Notes: generated by a model from the sequence alone, not told the origin. Counted from the first letter of the stretch, positions 1 to 7,785 are shown. The stretch is DNA of 34,862 nucleotides from Pseudomonadota bacterium (GCA_023438115.1 JAEZEB010000013.1:1-34862); one strand, 5' to 3'. A program made the numbers and translations.

Positions 1-1174
1 CCCCGGGACCGCCCGCGGGCCCGGCGCCGCTCACCGCGGCCGGCGTGCCGTTGCCGCCGCGCAGGTCGACCACGCGCACCGGCGCGTTGTCGCCCTGGAT
101 GCGCTGCTGGCCGGCGGTGACCACGACATCGCCCGGATTCAGGCCCTGCGTGATCTCCACCTTGCCCGGGACGCGCGCGCCCACGGACACCTCGACGCGC
201 TGGGCGATGCGGGTGTCCTGGTCGGGGCCGTCCACGAGGCGGTAGACGAACTGCTTGCCGCCCTGCGGCACGATCGCCTCCTCGGGGATCACGCGCGCGT
301 CCTCACGCACGCCGAACACCGAGGTGACGCGGGCGAACATGCCCGGGCGCAGCTGCAGGTGGCGGTTGTCGATGCAGCCGCGCAGGGCGATGGAGCGGCC
401 GTTGGCGTCCACCAGCGGGTCGATCGCGTGGATCACGGCGGAATAGCGGCGGCCGGGCAGCGCATCCACCTCCACCAGCGCGGTCTGGCCGGGGCGCACC
501 TTGGTCTGGTAGCGCTCGGGCAGGCGGAAGTCGACGTACAGCGCGTCGAGGTCCTCGATGTTCACGATGTCGGCGCCGTCCTTGAGGTAGTCGCCGACGT
601 TGATGCTGCGGATGCCGGCGATGCCGTCGAAGGGCGCCACGATCTTCAGGCGCGCCAGCGTGGCGCGGGCCAGCGCCAGCTTGGCCTCGGCCACCTGCAG
701 GTTGGCGGCGCTCTCGTCCACCGCGCGCTGGGCGATGAACTTCTCCTCCACCAGCTCCTGGTTGCGCTTGTGGTTGGCGCGGGCGATGGAGACCTCGGCC
801 TCGGCCTGCTTCACCTGCGCCATGGGCAGCTGGTCGTCCAGCTGCACCAGCAGCTGGCCGCGCCGCACGCGGTCTGCGTCACGGAAGTTGATCTGGGTCA
901 CGCGGCCGGACACCTCCGGGCGGAGAATCACGCTCTGGCGCGAACGCAGGCTGCCGACCGCCTGGGCGTCGTCGCTGATGCGCAGCGTCTCCACGCGGGC
1001 GATCTCGACGGCGGGTGCGCGGGACGGGCCGGCGGGGGCCGCCTGGGCCGCGCCTGGGCCCGAGGACTGGACTTCGCGGGGAGCTTCGGGCTGCTGCTGG
1101 TACCACCAGGCGGCAGCGGAGGCGGCCGCGATGCCGACGACGGCGACCGCGCTGTAGATGGACTTCGATGCCAT
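1..1174 (-). CDS. RND efflux periplasmic adaptor subunit (HlyD/AcrA type), 3' end cut by window
   Basis: The protein reads from an ATG at 1174 leftwards past the window edge, so only the first 391 codons are visible. It begins with a short basic stretch (MASKSIYS) and one Ala-rich membrane anchor at about residues 8-22. A Pro/Ala linker follows, then a lipoyl/barrel-sandwich half containing RPEVSGRV and a long coiled-coil hairpin rich in Ala, Glu and Gln. The second lipoyl half contains APFDGIAGIRSINVGDYL, and the beta-barrel region contains LRPGMFARV. This order is that of membrane fusion proteins which join an inner-membrane RND pump to an outer-membrane channel. The visible tail is Gly/Pro/Ala-rich. 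The pump gene would be expected beyond base 1. The substrate cannot be told from this sequence. Confidence 0.88.
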   Translation of the reverse strand, partial: MASKSIYSAVAVVGIAAASAAAWWYQQQPEAPREVQSSGPGAAQAAPAGPSRAPAVEIARVETLRISDDAQAVGSLRSRQSVILRPEVSGRVTQINFRDADRVRRGQLLVQLDDQLPMAQVKQAEAEVSIARANHKRNQELVEEKFIAQRAVDESAANLQVAEAKLALARATLARLKIVAPFDGIAGIRSINVGDYLKDGADIVNIEDLDALYVDFRLPERYQTKVRPGQTALVEVDALPGRRYSAVIHAIDPLVDANGRSIALRGCIDNRHLQLRPGMFARVTSVFGVREDARVIPEEAIVPQGGKQFVYRLVDGPDQDTRIAQRVEVSVGARVPGKVEITQGLNPGDVVVTAGQQRIQGDNAPVRVVDLRGGNGTPAAVSGAGPAGGPG

Positions 1175-1199
1175 GGAAATGCTGATCGGTGCGGAGCGC

Positions 1200-1234
1200 G
1201 CGTCGTTGCGCGCATATGGCAAGGTAAACGACGC
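1200..1234. promoter_or_regulatory. Inverted repeat upstream of the efflux adaptor gene
   Basis: GCGTCGTT at 1200-1207 is repeated as its exact reverse complement AACGACGC at 1227-1234, separated by 19 bases. The pair lies 26-60 bases upstream of the adaptor start codon, where a local repressor (many RND operons have a TetR- or MarR-type one) could bind. No regulator gene is visible in the window and no convincing -35/-10 pair was found, so an operator role is inference. Confidence 0.3.
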
Positions 1235-1348
1235 AATGTAACAGCAGGTGCCGGGCGCGGCCTAGACCCCGGCGCCACTCGCGCGGCGCGAAATCCGGGC
1301 GAGCGCGCCCTTTTACCGGCGCTTTACATTTCGCTCAACCGAAGGTTC

Positions 1349-1795
1349 CTACCGGCGCGATGCGCTTTCACAACCGAGATTGGCCAGCGCGTCCGCCCGC
1401 TCGTTGCCGGCGTCGCCCGTGTGGCCGCGCACCCAGCGCCAGTCCACCACGTGCCCGCCCTTCTGCAGCAGATCGTCGAGCCGCTGCCACAGTTCCACGT
1501 TCTTCACCGGCTGCTTGCTGGCGGTCTTCCAGCCCTTGGCCTTCCAGCCCGGCAGCCACTCGGTGATGCCCTTCAGGACGTACTGGCTGTCCAGGTACAG
1601 GGTGACGGCGCACGGCCTCCTGAGGGCCTCCAGCGCGCGGATCACCGCCATCAGTTCCATGCGGTTGTTGGTGGTGCTCGGCTCGCCGCCGTGCAGTTCC
1701 TTGACGGTGTCGCCGGAGCGCAGGAGCACGCCCCAGCCGCCCGGACCGGGATTGCCCTTGCAGGCCCCGTCCGTGTAGATCTCGACTTGGTTCAT
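1349..1795 (-). CDS. rnhA: Ribonuclease HI
   Basis: A 148-residue protein of normal RNase HI length. It degrades the RNA strand of RNA-DNA hybrids such as R-loops and primer remnants in the cytoplasm. The four acidic catalytic residues are visible in order: D9 in YTDGACKGNPGPGG, E47 in NNRMELMA, D69 in LYLDSQYV and D135 in NERADALA. The mobile His is H125 in WVRGHTGD. The basic handle region (WKAKGWKTASKQPVKN, about residues 84-99) is present as in the E. coli-type enzyme. Its ATG overlaps the stop of the upstream methyltransferase gene by four bases (ATGA), so the two are probably translationally coupled. The order gloB, methyltransferase, rnhA is also found in E. coli (gloB-yafS-rnhA). Confidence 0.97.
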   Translation of the reverse strand: MNQVEIYTDGACKGNPGPGGWGVLLRSGDTVKELHGGEPSTTNNRMELMAVIRALEALRRPCAVTLYLDSQYVLKGITEWLPGWKAKGWKTASKQPVKNVELWQRLDDLLQKGGHVVDWRWVRGHTGDAGNERADALANLGCESASRR

Positions 1796-2562
1796 TCAAC
1801 GGGAGTGAGTTCGCGCGCCTTCTTCTGCTGGCTGCGATTGGCGATGGGCACGGGTGCGCGGGCGACGCGCCTGGCCTTCTTCCAGGCCGGCCCGATCAAC
1901 TTGGCGCCGCGCACGCGCTTGACGGCGACGATGAAATAGACGGCGCCGAAGATCGGCCAGGAGCGCTTGCCCAGGGCGTCCATCCAGGCGAAGCGTTCCA
2001 GCCACTTCTCGCTGCGGAAGGCGGGGCGCCAGCAGCCGAAGCTGCTCGCCTCCACCTCGAAGCTCAGGAGCCGCAGCCAGTCGCGCAGCCGCCAGTAGCC
2101 GATGAAGTCGCCGGCATCCGGCAGGTAGAGCTCGCCGAAACCGAGGCGCCGGTAGACGTGCGAGCGGCGCTGGCGCAGGCCCCAGAGGCTGGCCGGATTG
2201 AGGCAGCAGATCACCACCTTGCCCTCGGGCACCAGCACGCGCTCGACCTCGCGCAGCGTCGCGTGCGGATCGACGTTCAGCTCCAGCGAGTGCGGCAGCA
2301 CCACCAGGTCCAGGCTGTTCTCCTCGAACGGGAGCGCGCTGAAATCGGTGACCAGGTCGGGCTGCACGGGGCCGGCCAGCGCCTCGGCCTCGCCGAGCGC
2401 CAGCCACTTGTGCGGCATGCGGTTGGCCTGCAGGGTATCGAGCTCCGGCAGACCGAGCTGCAGCGCGTGGTAGCCGAAGATGTCGCCCACCGCGCGGTCG
2501 AACTCGGCCCGTTCCCAGGCGAGCAGATACCGGCCGGGCGGGGTCTCGAACCACTGCTGCAT
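1792..2562 (-). CDS. YafS-like SAM-dependent methyltransferase-fold protein
   Basis: This is a 256-residue protein read from ATG 2562 (MQQWFETPPGRYLL). An in-frame ATG at 2583 would add seven residues and overlap the gloB start codon. The region around residues 85-135, with the run LPFEENSLDLVVLPHSLE followed by LREVERVLVPEGKVVI, matches motifs II-III of class I methyltransferases (Methyltransf_11 type). The Gly-rich SAM loop of motif I is not recognisable: the expected place reads LQANRMPHKWLALGEAEALA. Either the cofactor site is unusual or activity is lost. The C-terminus is basic. Its place between gloB and rnhA matches E. coli yafS, whose function is poorly defined. Substrate unknown. Confidence 0.8.
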   Translation of the reverse strand: MQQWFETPPGRYLLAWERAEFDRAVGDIFGYHALQLGLPELDTLQANRMPHKWLALGEAEALAGPVQPDLVTDFSALPFEENSLDLVVLPHSLELNVDPHATLREVERVLVPEGKVVICCLNPASLWGLRQRRSHVYRRLGFGELYLPDAGDFIGYWRLRDWLRLLSFEVEASSFGCWRPAFRSEKWLERFAWMDALGKRSWPIFGAVYFIVAVKRVRGAKLIGPAWKKARRVARAPVPIANRSQQKKARELTPVE

Positions 2563-2565
2563 TCC

Positions 2566-2571
2566 TATAAT
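2566..2571 (+). promoter_or_regulatory. Perfect TATAAT box just upstream of gloB
   Basis: TATAAT lies 10 bases before the gloB ATG at 2582, inside the short region between the divergent starts of the methyltransferase gene and gloB. If it is a real -10 element, transcription would start at about 2578-2580, giving an almost leaderless gloB message. No good -35 match sits 16-18 bases upstream, and AT-rich sextets are rare here, so the assignment is tentative. Confidence 0.4.
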
Positions 2572-2581
2572 CCGCTCGCTC

Positions 2582-3355
2582 ATGAAATTGATCCCGCTGC
2601 CCGCCTTCCAGGACAACTACCTGTGGCTGCTGCACGACGGACAGCGGGCGCTGGTCGTCGACCCCGGCGACGCCGCGCCGGTGCAGGCGTTCCTCGCTGC
2701 CCACAGGCTGCGGCTGGAGGCGATTCTAGTCACCCATCACCACGGCGATCACACGGGCGGCGTGGACGCCTTGCGCGAGGCGACGGGCGCGCGCGTCTGG
2801 GGCCCGGCGCGCGAGGCGATCCCGCAGCCGTTCACGCCGCTGTCCGAAGGCGACCGCATCGAGGCGCTGGGCCTGGCCTTCGACGTGCTCGACGTCCCCG
2901 GCCACACGGCGGGCCACATCGCCTACTACTGCGCCGACTGGCAGGGCGCGCCGCTGCTGTTCTGCGGCGACACGCTGTTCTCCGGCGGCTGCGGGCGCCT
3001 CTTCGAGGGCACGCCGGCGCAGATGTTCGACTCGCTGGCCAAGCTCGCGGCCCTGCCCGCGGCCACCCGCGTGTGCTGCACGCACGAATACACCCTCTCA
3101 AACCTGAAATTTGCCACGGCGGTGGAACCGGGCAACGCCCAGCTGATCCATTACCGGCAACAATGCGAGCAGAAGCGCTCGCACGGCGAGCCCACCCTGC
3201 CCTCCTCCCTAGCGCTGGAGAAGCAGGTGAATCCTTTCCTGCGCACCCGCGAGAGCGAGGTGGCGCAGGCCGCGCACCGGCACGACGGTGCGGATCCGGC
3301 AGACCCCGTCGCGGTATTCGCGGCCCTGCGCCAATGGAAGAACGAGTTCAGATGA
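2582..3355 (+). CDS. gloB: Hydroxyacylglutathione hydrolase (glyoxalase II)
   Basis: A 257-residue metallo-beta-lactamase-fold enzyme that hydrolyses S-D-lactoylglutathione to lactate and glutathione, the second step of methylglyoxal detoxification. The metal-binding motif THHHGDH is at residues 51-57. Further ligands are H108 in VPGHTAGH, D130 in FCGDTLF and H168 in CTHEYTLSNLKFA, which is a glyoxalase II signature. The start MKLIPLPAFQDNYLW is typical of the family, so ATG 2582 is chosen although the frame stays open upstream. The C-terminal helical domain that contacts glutathione is present and ends normally. The stop codon overlaps the ATG of the next gene by four bases, which suggests coupling with the lytic transglycosylase. 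Confidence 0.96.
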   Translation: MKLIPLPAFQDNYLWLLHDGQRALVVDPGDAAPVQAFLAAHRLRLEAILVTHHHGDHTGGVDALREATGARVWGPAREAIPQPFTPLSEGDRIEALGLAFDVLDVPGHTAGHIAYYCADWQGAPLLFCGDTLFSGGCGRLFEGTPAQMFDSLAKLAALPAATRVCCTHEYTLSNLKFATAVEPGNAQLIHYRQQCEQKRSHGEPTLPSSLALEKQVNPFLRTRESEVAQAAHRHDGADPADPVAVFAALRQWKNEFR

Positions 3356-4833
3356 AGAAGTACAAGCTGCTCGCCCTGGTGGCCTCCGTGTTCCTCGCGG
3401 GATGCGCCACCACCATGGGACCCCAGGGAACCCAGGCGCCGGTCGACACCGCGAAGGAAGCGCAGGCGCCCCTGCCCGCCGTGATCCCCGCCGGGCCGCT
3501 CAGCGCCATCGAGCCGTCCGAGCTCACCTCCCGCACCGTTGCGGCCCTCGAGCCGCCGCCGGATCTGTGGCACCGCATCCGCGCCGGCTTCAAGATGCCG
3601 GAGCTCGACAACGACCTGGTGCGCCGCCACGAGCAGTGGTATGCATCGCGGCCCGACTACATGGAGCGCATGACGGACCGCTCGCGCAAGTACCTGTTCC
3701 ACATCGTCGAGGAACTGGAGCGGCGCAACATGCCCACCGAGCTGGCGCTGCTGCCCTTCATCGAGAGCGCGTTCAACCCGCAGGCCGTGTCCAGCGCGCG
3801 CGCCGCCGGCATGTGGCAATTCATGCCGGCCACCGGCCAGTACTTCGACCTCAAGCAGAATTTCTTCCGCGACGACCGCCGCTCGGTGCTGGCCTCCACG
3901 CGCGCCGCGCTCGACTACCTGCAGAAGCTGCACGGCATGTTCGGCGACTGGCACCTGGCCCTGGCCGCCTACAACTGGGGCGAAGGCAACGTGAGCCGCG
4001 CCATCGCGCGCAACAAGCGCGCCGGCCGCGACGCGGGCTACGACGACCTGCGCATGCCCGCCGAGACGCGCAACTACGTGCCGAAGCTGCAGGCGGTCAA
4101 GAACATCGTGCTGAACCCGGAGCAGTTCCGCGCCGAGCTGCCGCTGATCGAGAACCACCCTTACTTCCAGTCCGTCGCCATCACGCGCGACATGGACGTC
4201 GAACTGGCCGCGCGCCTGGCCGACGTGCCGCTGGAGGACTTCCGCGCGCTCAACCCGCAGCTGAACCGGCCGGTGATCCTGGCCGCGGGCACGCCGCAGA
4301 TCCTGCTGCCCTGGGACAACGCCACCGTCTTCAAGCGCAACTTCGACGACTACAGCGAGGGCAAGTACGCCAGCTGGACGGCCTGGAGCGCGCCGCGCAC
4401 GATGTCCGTGTCCGAAGCCGCGCGGCGGGTGGGCATGGAGGAAGACGAGCTGCGCACGATCAACAGCATCCCGCCGCGGATGCTGATCAAGTCCGGCTCG
4501 GTGCTGATCGTGCCGCGCCGCAGCGAGTCGCCCGACGTCGCCAGCCACCTCGCCGAGAACGGCCAGCTGAGCCTGGCGCCCGAGGTCCGCACCTACCGCA
4601 AGGTCATCCGCGCGGGCAAGCGCGACACGGTCTCCACCATCGCGCGCCGCTACCGCCTGAGCGCCTCCCAGGTGGCGGACTGGAACGACGTGGGCACCTC
4701 CGCCCGCTTCAAGGCGGGGCAGCGCATCGTGCTGCACCTGCCGGCGCGCAGCGTGCGCGCCACGGCCAAGGGCAAGTCGCCGGTGCGCGCGGCCAGCCGC
4801 AAGTCCCCGGTCCAGAAGAAGAAGCGCCGCTGA
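3352..4833 (+). CDS. mltD: Membrane-bound lytic murein transglycosylase D-like lipoprotein
   Basis: A 493-residue lipoprotein. The signal peptide MKKYKLLALVASVFLAGC ends in an LAGC lipobox with the modified Cys at residue 18. The SLT domain covers about residues 110-260. It has the catalytic Glu at residue 138 in LPFIESAFNPQA, followed by GMWQFMPATG and the ALAAYNWGEGNV signature. The C-terminal third holds two LysM-like segments for peptidoglycan binding, at about residues 344-384 and 407-462, before a Lys/Arg-rich tail. It would cut the glycan backbone, releasing 1,6-anhydro-muropeptides, from the outer-membrane side of the periplasm. In E. coli mltD also neighbours gloB. Alternative: a related MltD-type paralogue rather than the strict orthologue. 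Confidence 0.92.
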   Translation: MKKYKLLALVASVFLAGCATTMGPQGTQAPVDTAKEAQAPLPAVIPAGPLSAIEPSELTSRTVAALEPPPDLWHRIRAGFKMPELDNDLVRRHEQWYASRPDYMERMTDRSRKYLFHIVEELERRNMPTELALLPFIESAFNPQAVSSARAAGMWQFMPATGQYFDLKQNFFRDDRRSVLASTRAALDYLQKLHGMFGDWHLALAAYNWGEGNVSRAIARNKRAGRDAGYDDLRMPAETRNYVPKLQAVKNIVLNPEQFRAELPLIENHPYFQSVAITRDMDVELAARLADVPLEDFRALNPQLNRPVILAAGTPQILLPWDNATVFKRNFDDYSEGKYASWTAWSAPRTMSVSEAARRVGMEEDELRTINSIPPRMLIKSGSVLIVPRRSESPDVASHLAENGQLSLAPEVRTYRKVIRAGKRDTVSTIARRYRLSASQVADWNDVGTSARFKAGQRIVLHLPARSVRATAKGKSPVRAASRKSPVQKKKRR

Positions 4834-4989
4834 GCCGGCGCCGCGCGCGCACCGTGAAGGCGGTGCGTCGCGATGTAACCACCGTGTCCGGAAGCAGGAC
4901 GGCTCCGACGGGTGAAGCCGGCGGCTGCCGATGCGCGCAGCCCATCCCGGCCGCAACAGTGACTCCCATCGAACTCCAGGAGCACTGTC

Positions 4990-5478
4990 ATGAAGAACAA
5001 ACCCCTCCTCGCCGCCGTGTTCGCCGCCGGCCTTCTCGGCCTGGGCACCGCGGCGCAGGCGCAGTACAGCGCCGTCGTCACCGTCGCCCCGCCGGCGCCC
5101 CGCTACGAGGCCGTGCCGGCGCCGCGTGCGGGCTGGGTGTGGGCGCCGGGCCACTGGGAATGGCGAGGCAACCGCTACGTGTGGCTGCAGGGCGCGTGGC
5201 TGCGTGACCGCTCCGGCTACCAGTACCGCGAGCCGCGCTGGGTGCAGCGCGGCAACGGCGAATGGATCCTCGTGGGCAACAACTGGGAGCGCCGGGGTCC
5301 GTACGGCGACCGTGACGGTGACGGCATCCCGAACCGCTACGACAACAACCGCAACCGCTACAGCCCCAACGCGGACCTCGACCGCGACGGCGTGGCCAAC
5401 CGCCGCGACCGCGATCGCGACGGCGACGGCATCCGCAACAACCGCGACCGCTTCCCCAACGACCGGCGGCGTGGCTAG
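4990..5478 (+). CDS. Secreted protein with WxxGxW repeats and three DxDxDG calcium-binding-type repeats
   Basis: A 162-residue protein preceded by an AGGAG ribosome site (4978-4982) and starting with a clear signal peptide (MKNKPLLAAVFAAGLLGLGTAAQA). Residues about 47-95 carry Trp/Tyr/Gly repeats of the YxWxxGxW kind (VWAPGHWEWRG, YVWLQGAW). The C-terminal part has three copies of the pattern DxDxDGxxNxxD: DRDGDGIPNRYD, DLDRDGVANRRD and DRDGDGIRNNRD. This pattern resembles thrombospondin type-3 or dockerin-like calcium loops. It ends in the basic tail NDRRRG. The next gene repeats the same Asp motifs, so the two are probably related by duplication. It is likely periplasmic or surface exposed. 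No function can be named. Confidence 0.85.
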   Translation: MKNKPLLAAVFAAGLLGLGTAAQAQYSAVVTVAPPAPRYEAVPAPRAGWVWAPGHWEWRGNRYVWLQGAWLRDRSGYQYREPRWVQRGNGEWILVGNNWERRGPYGDRDGDGIPNRYDNNRNRYSPNADLDRDGVANRRDRDRDGDGIRNNRDRFPNDRRRG

Positions 5479-5583
5479 CATGTGACCTAGGACGGGTCCG
5501 ACCTGCTTGACAGCACGGCGGCCATGGAGCCGCCCGGACCCTGCCCCCAGCTACGGGTTCATCCCATCCGAAGGAGTGCATCC

Positions 5584-6030
5584 ATGAACAAGAAGACCCT
5601 CACCAGCGCCCTCCTGGCCTCGGCGCTGCTGGCCGCCGGCGGCCTGGCCCAGGCGCAGACCGGCCCCACGCAGGACCTGGACCGCGACGGCATCCAGAAC
5701 CGTTACGACAACGACCGCGACGGGGACGGCTTCGCCAACCGCAGCGATCCCAACCCCAACGTCTGGAACCCGACGAAGTGGGTGCGCGGGCACGACATGG
5801 ACCGCGACGGCATCGCCGATCGCAGCGACCGGGACCGTGACGGCGACGGTATCGCCAACGCGCGCGACTCGCATCCGAACAACCCCAACCTGCCGCGCGG
5901 CGTGGCACGCAACGGGCCCAACGGCGACCTGGACCGCGACGGCATCCGCAACCGCAGGGACCGCGATCGCGACGGCGACGGCGTGGCGAACGCGCGCGAC
6001 CGGTATCCGGACAACCGCCGGCGCGCCTGA
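5584..6030 (+). CDS. Secreted protein made of six DxDxDG calcium-binding-type repeats
   Basis: A 148-residue protein with a strong ribosome site (AAGGAG, 5571-5576) and a signal peptide MNKKTLTSALLASALLAAGG ending near AQAQ. After the signal, most of the chain is six copies of DxDxDGxxxxxD: DLDRDGIQNRYD, DRDGDGFANRSD, DMDRDGIADRSD, DRDGDGIANARD, DLDRDGIRNRRD and DRDGDGVANARD. The copies come in pairs, with spacers rich in Asn and Pro. The acidic loops alternate with Arg, and the end is strongly basic (NRRRA). The pattern suggests calcium-dependent folding in the periplasm or outside the cell. It shares the repeat and the basic tail with the upstream gene but lacks the Trp repeats. Function unknown. 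Confidence 0.85.
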   Translation: MNKKTLTSALLASALLAAGGLAQAQTGPTQDLDRDGIQNRYDNDRDGDGFANRSDPNPNVWNPTKWVRGHDMDRDGIADRSDRDRDGDGIANARDSHPNNPNLPRGVARNGPNGDLDRDGIRNRRDRDRDGDGVANARDRYPDNRRRA

Positions 6031-6031
6031 C

Positions 6032-6130
6032 CCACCTTGTCATTGCGGGCTCGACCCCGCAATCCACGACGGCGCGTGATCCGACACCGTCGTGGATCCC
6101 GGCTCGCGGCCGGGATGACAAGGAGGGTGG
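6032..6130. repeat. Three-hairpin palindromic intergenic repeat, possible bidirectional terminator
   Basis: This fills the whole gap between two convergent genes. An outer stem pairs TTGTCAT (6037-6043) with ATGACAA (6115-6121). It encloses three perfect hairpins: TGCGGG/CCCGCA (6044-6049 with 6056-6061), an 11-bp stem ATCCACGACGG with its complement (6062-6072 with 6087-6097), and CCCGG/CCGGG (6098-6102 with 6110-6114). The layout is cloverleaf-like. It resembles dispersed repeats found between proteobacterial genes (inference from memory of the CATTGCGGG...CCCGCAATCC type). It could end transcription from both sides. Confidence 0.75.
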
Positions 6131-6964
6131 CTACAGCTTCTCCGTCTCCCCCTGCCGCGGCTGCCACTTCATCAGCCGCCGCTCGATGCGCCCCACGATG
6201 CCATCGAGCGCCAGGGCGAAGGCCGTGAGCACCACGATGCCGGCGAACACCGTGTTGACGTCGAAGGTGCCCTCGGCCTGCAGGATCAGGTAGCCGACGC
6301 CGCGCGCCGAGCCCAGGTATTCGCCGACGACCGCCCCGACGAAGGCGAGGCCCACCGACGTGTGGAGGCTGGAGAACACCCAGCTCGTGGCGCTGGGCAG
6401 GTACACCGTGCGCAGCAGTTGCTTGCGGCTGGCGCCCAGCATGCGCGCGTTGGCCAGCACCACCGGGCTGACCTCGCGCACGCCCTGGTAGACGTTGAAG
6501 AAGACGATGAAGAACACCAGCGTCACCGCCAGCGCCACCTTGCTCCAGATGCCCAGGCCGAACCACAGCGCGAAGATCGGCGCCAGGATCACCCGCGGCA
6601 TGGAGTTCATCGCCTTGATGTAGGGATCGAGGATCGCGCTGGCCGTGGGCGCAAGCGCCAGCCACAGGCCCACGACGAGGCCCATGACGGTGCCTATGCC
6701 GAAGGCCAGCAAGGTCTCCAGCAGCGTCACGCCCAGGTGGATGTAGATGTCCGCGCGCCCCGGCAGGCCTTCGGGGAACAGCGGGTTGGGCGGCAGCGCC
6801 ACGGGCAGGAACCAGGACCACACGCGGCCCGCCACCTTCACCGGCTCGCCGAGGAAGAAGGCCCACTGCTCGTTGCGCGACATCAGGTGCCACGCGAGCA
6901 GCACCGCCAGCAGCAGGCCGATCTGCCAGGCGCGCAGGCTTCTCTCGTTCGCGCCCAGGCTCAT
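6131..6964 (-). CDS. ABC transporter permease (SsuC/TauC/NMT1-type, BPD_transp_1)
   Basis: A 277-residue inner-membrane protein with about six hydrophobic segments. The first, LRAWQIGLLLAVLLAWHL, follows a short cytoplasmic start. The permease EAA-type loop that contacts the ATPase is visible as ANARMLGASRKQLLRTVYLPSA, with the family's Gly and Leu-Pro positions. The tail is basic and cytoplasmic. It belongs to the permeases of aliphatic-sulfonate, taurine, nitrate or pyrimidine-precursor importers. The ATG overlaps the stop of the ATPase gene by four bases. It is last in a three-gene operon and stops at the palindromic repeat. The transported substrate cannot be read from the sequence. Confidence 0.92.
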   Translation of the reverse strand: MSLGANERSLRAWQIGLLLAVLLAWHLMSRNEQWAFFLGEPVKVAGRVWSWFLPVALPPNPLFPEGLPGRADIYIHLGVTLLETLLAFGIGTVMGLVVGLWLALAPTASAILDPYIKAMNSMPRVILAPIFALWFGLGIWSKVALAVTLVFFIVFFNVYQGVREVSPVVLANARMLGASRKQLLRTVYLPSATSWVFSSLHTSVGLAFVGAVVGEYLGSARGVGYLILQAEGTFDVNTVFAGIVVLTAFALALDGIVGRIERRLMKWQPRQGETEKL

Positions 6965-7785
6965 GCGGCCCTTTTCAGCTGCTGCGCGTAGCCCTTGAGC
7001 ACCTCCTCGCGCAGCACGGCCCAGATGCGGCCATGCAGTTCCACGAAGCGCGGGTCGCCGCGCACCTCCGCCACGTCGCGCGGACGCGGCAGGTCCACCG
7101 CGAACTCGCCGATCGGATGCGTGGCGGGGCCCGCGGAGAGCACGACCACGCGATCGCTCATGGCGATGGCCTCGTCGAGGTCGTGCGTGATGAACAGCAC
7201 CGCCTTCTTCTTCGCGGCCCACAGCTCCAGGACTTCGTTCTCCATCAGCTGCCGCGTCTGGATGTCCAGGGCGCTGAAGGGTTCGTCCATGAGGATGATG
7301 TCGGGGTCCAGCGCCAGCGTCTGCGCGAGGGCCGTGCGCTTGCGCATGCCGCCGGAGAGCTGGTGCGGATAGCGGTCCTCGAAGCCGGCCAGGCCCACGC
7401 GATCGAGCCAGGCCTGCGCCTGCGCGCGCGCCTCGGCGTCGGGCAGCCCGCGGTACTGCAGTCCCACCATCACGTTGGCGATGGCGCTGCGCCAGGGCAT
7501 CAGCGCGTCGGACTGGAACATGTAGCCGGCGCGGCGGTTGATGCCCGCGAGCGGCTCGCCGAAGACGCGCACTTCGCCGGAAGAAGCGGGCAGCAGTCCC
7601 GCGCCGACGTTCAGCAGCGTCGACTTGCCGCATCCCGTCGGGCCCACCACCGAGACGAACTCGCCGGCCGCCACCTTCAGGGTCGTGCCGGCGACGGCGG
7701 TGTAGCGCTGCTCCCGCTCCTCGCGGGAGCGGAAGGTGACCGTGATGTCGTTCAGCTCGAGCGCGTGGGGGGCCGCCGCGCTCAC
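6961..7785 (-). CDS. ABC transporter ATP-binding protein (SsuB/TauB type)
   Basis: A 274-residue ATPase that would power the neighbouring permease. Walker A is GPTGCGKST at residues 48-56, the Q-loop is YMFQSDALMPW, the ABC signature is LSGGMRKR, Walker B is IILMDEPFSALD, and the switch His is in FITHDLDEA. The start is taken as GTG 7785 (VSAAAPHALELNDITVTF). This gives a normal N-terminus and a four-base GTGA overlap with the stop of the binding-protein gene. The frame is open further upstream, but that stretch lies inside the preceding gene. All three genes are joined by four-base overlaps, so the operon is tightly coupled. Substrate not determined. Confidence 0.95.
   Translation of the reverse strand: MSAAAPHALELNDITVTFRSREEREQRYTAVAGTTLKVAAGEFVSVVGPTGCGKSTLLNVGAGLLPASSGEVRVFGEPLAGINRRAGYMFQSDALMPWRSAIANVMVGLQYRGLPDAEARAQAQAWLDRVGLAGFEDRYPHQLSGGMRKRTALAQTLALDPDIILMDEPFSALDIQTRQLMENEVLELWAAKKKAVLFITHDLDEAIAMSDRVVVLSAGPATHPIGEFAVDLPRPRDVAEVRGDPRFVELHGRIWAVLREEVLKGYAQQLKRAA

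Noticed and set aside
359..1939. A 526-codon plus-strand open frame
   Set aside because: Antisense to the efflux adaptor, rnhA and the methyltransferase gene; no domain, composition as for GC-rich shadows.
2158..4833. A long plus-strand open frame joining the methyltransferase complement to the lytic transglycosylase
   Set aside because: Only the part from 3352 is coding; the earlier part is antisense to the methyltransferase gene and out of frame with gloB. The lipoprotein signal at 3352 marks the true start.
3151..5481. A 776-codon minus-strand open frame
   Set aside because: It lies opposite the transglycosylase and secreted-protein genes and reads as Val/Ala/Gly/Arg-rich low-complexity sequence, an effect of GC-rich codon use.
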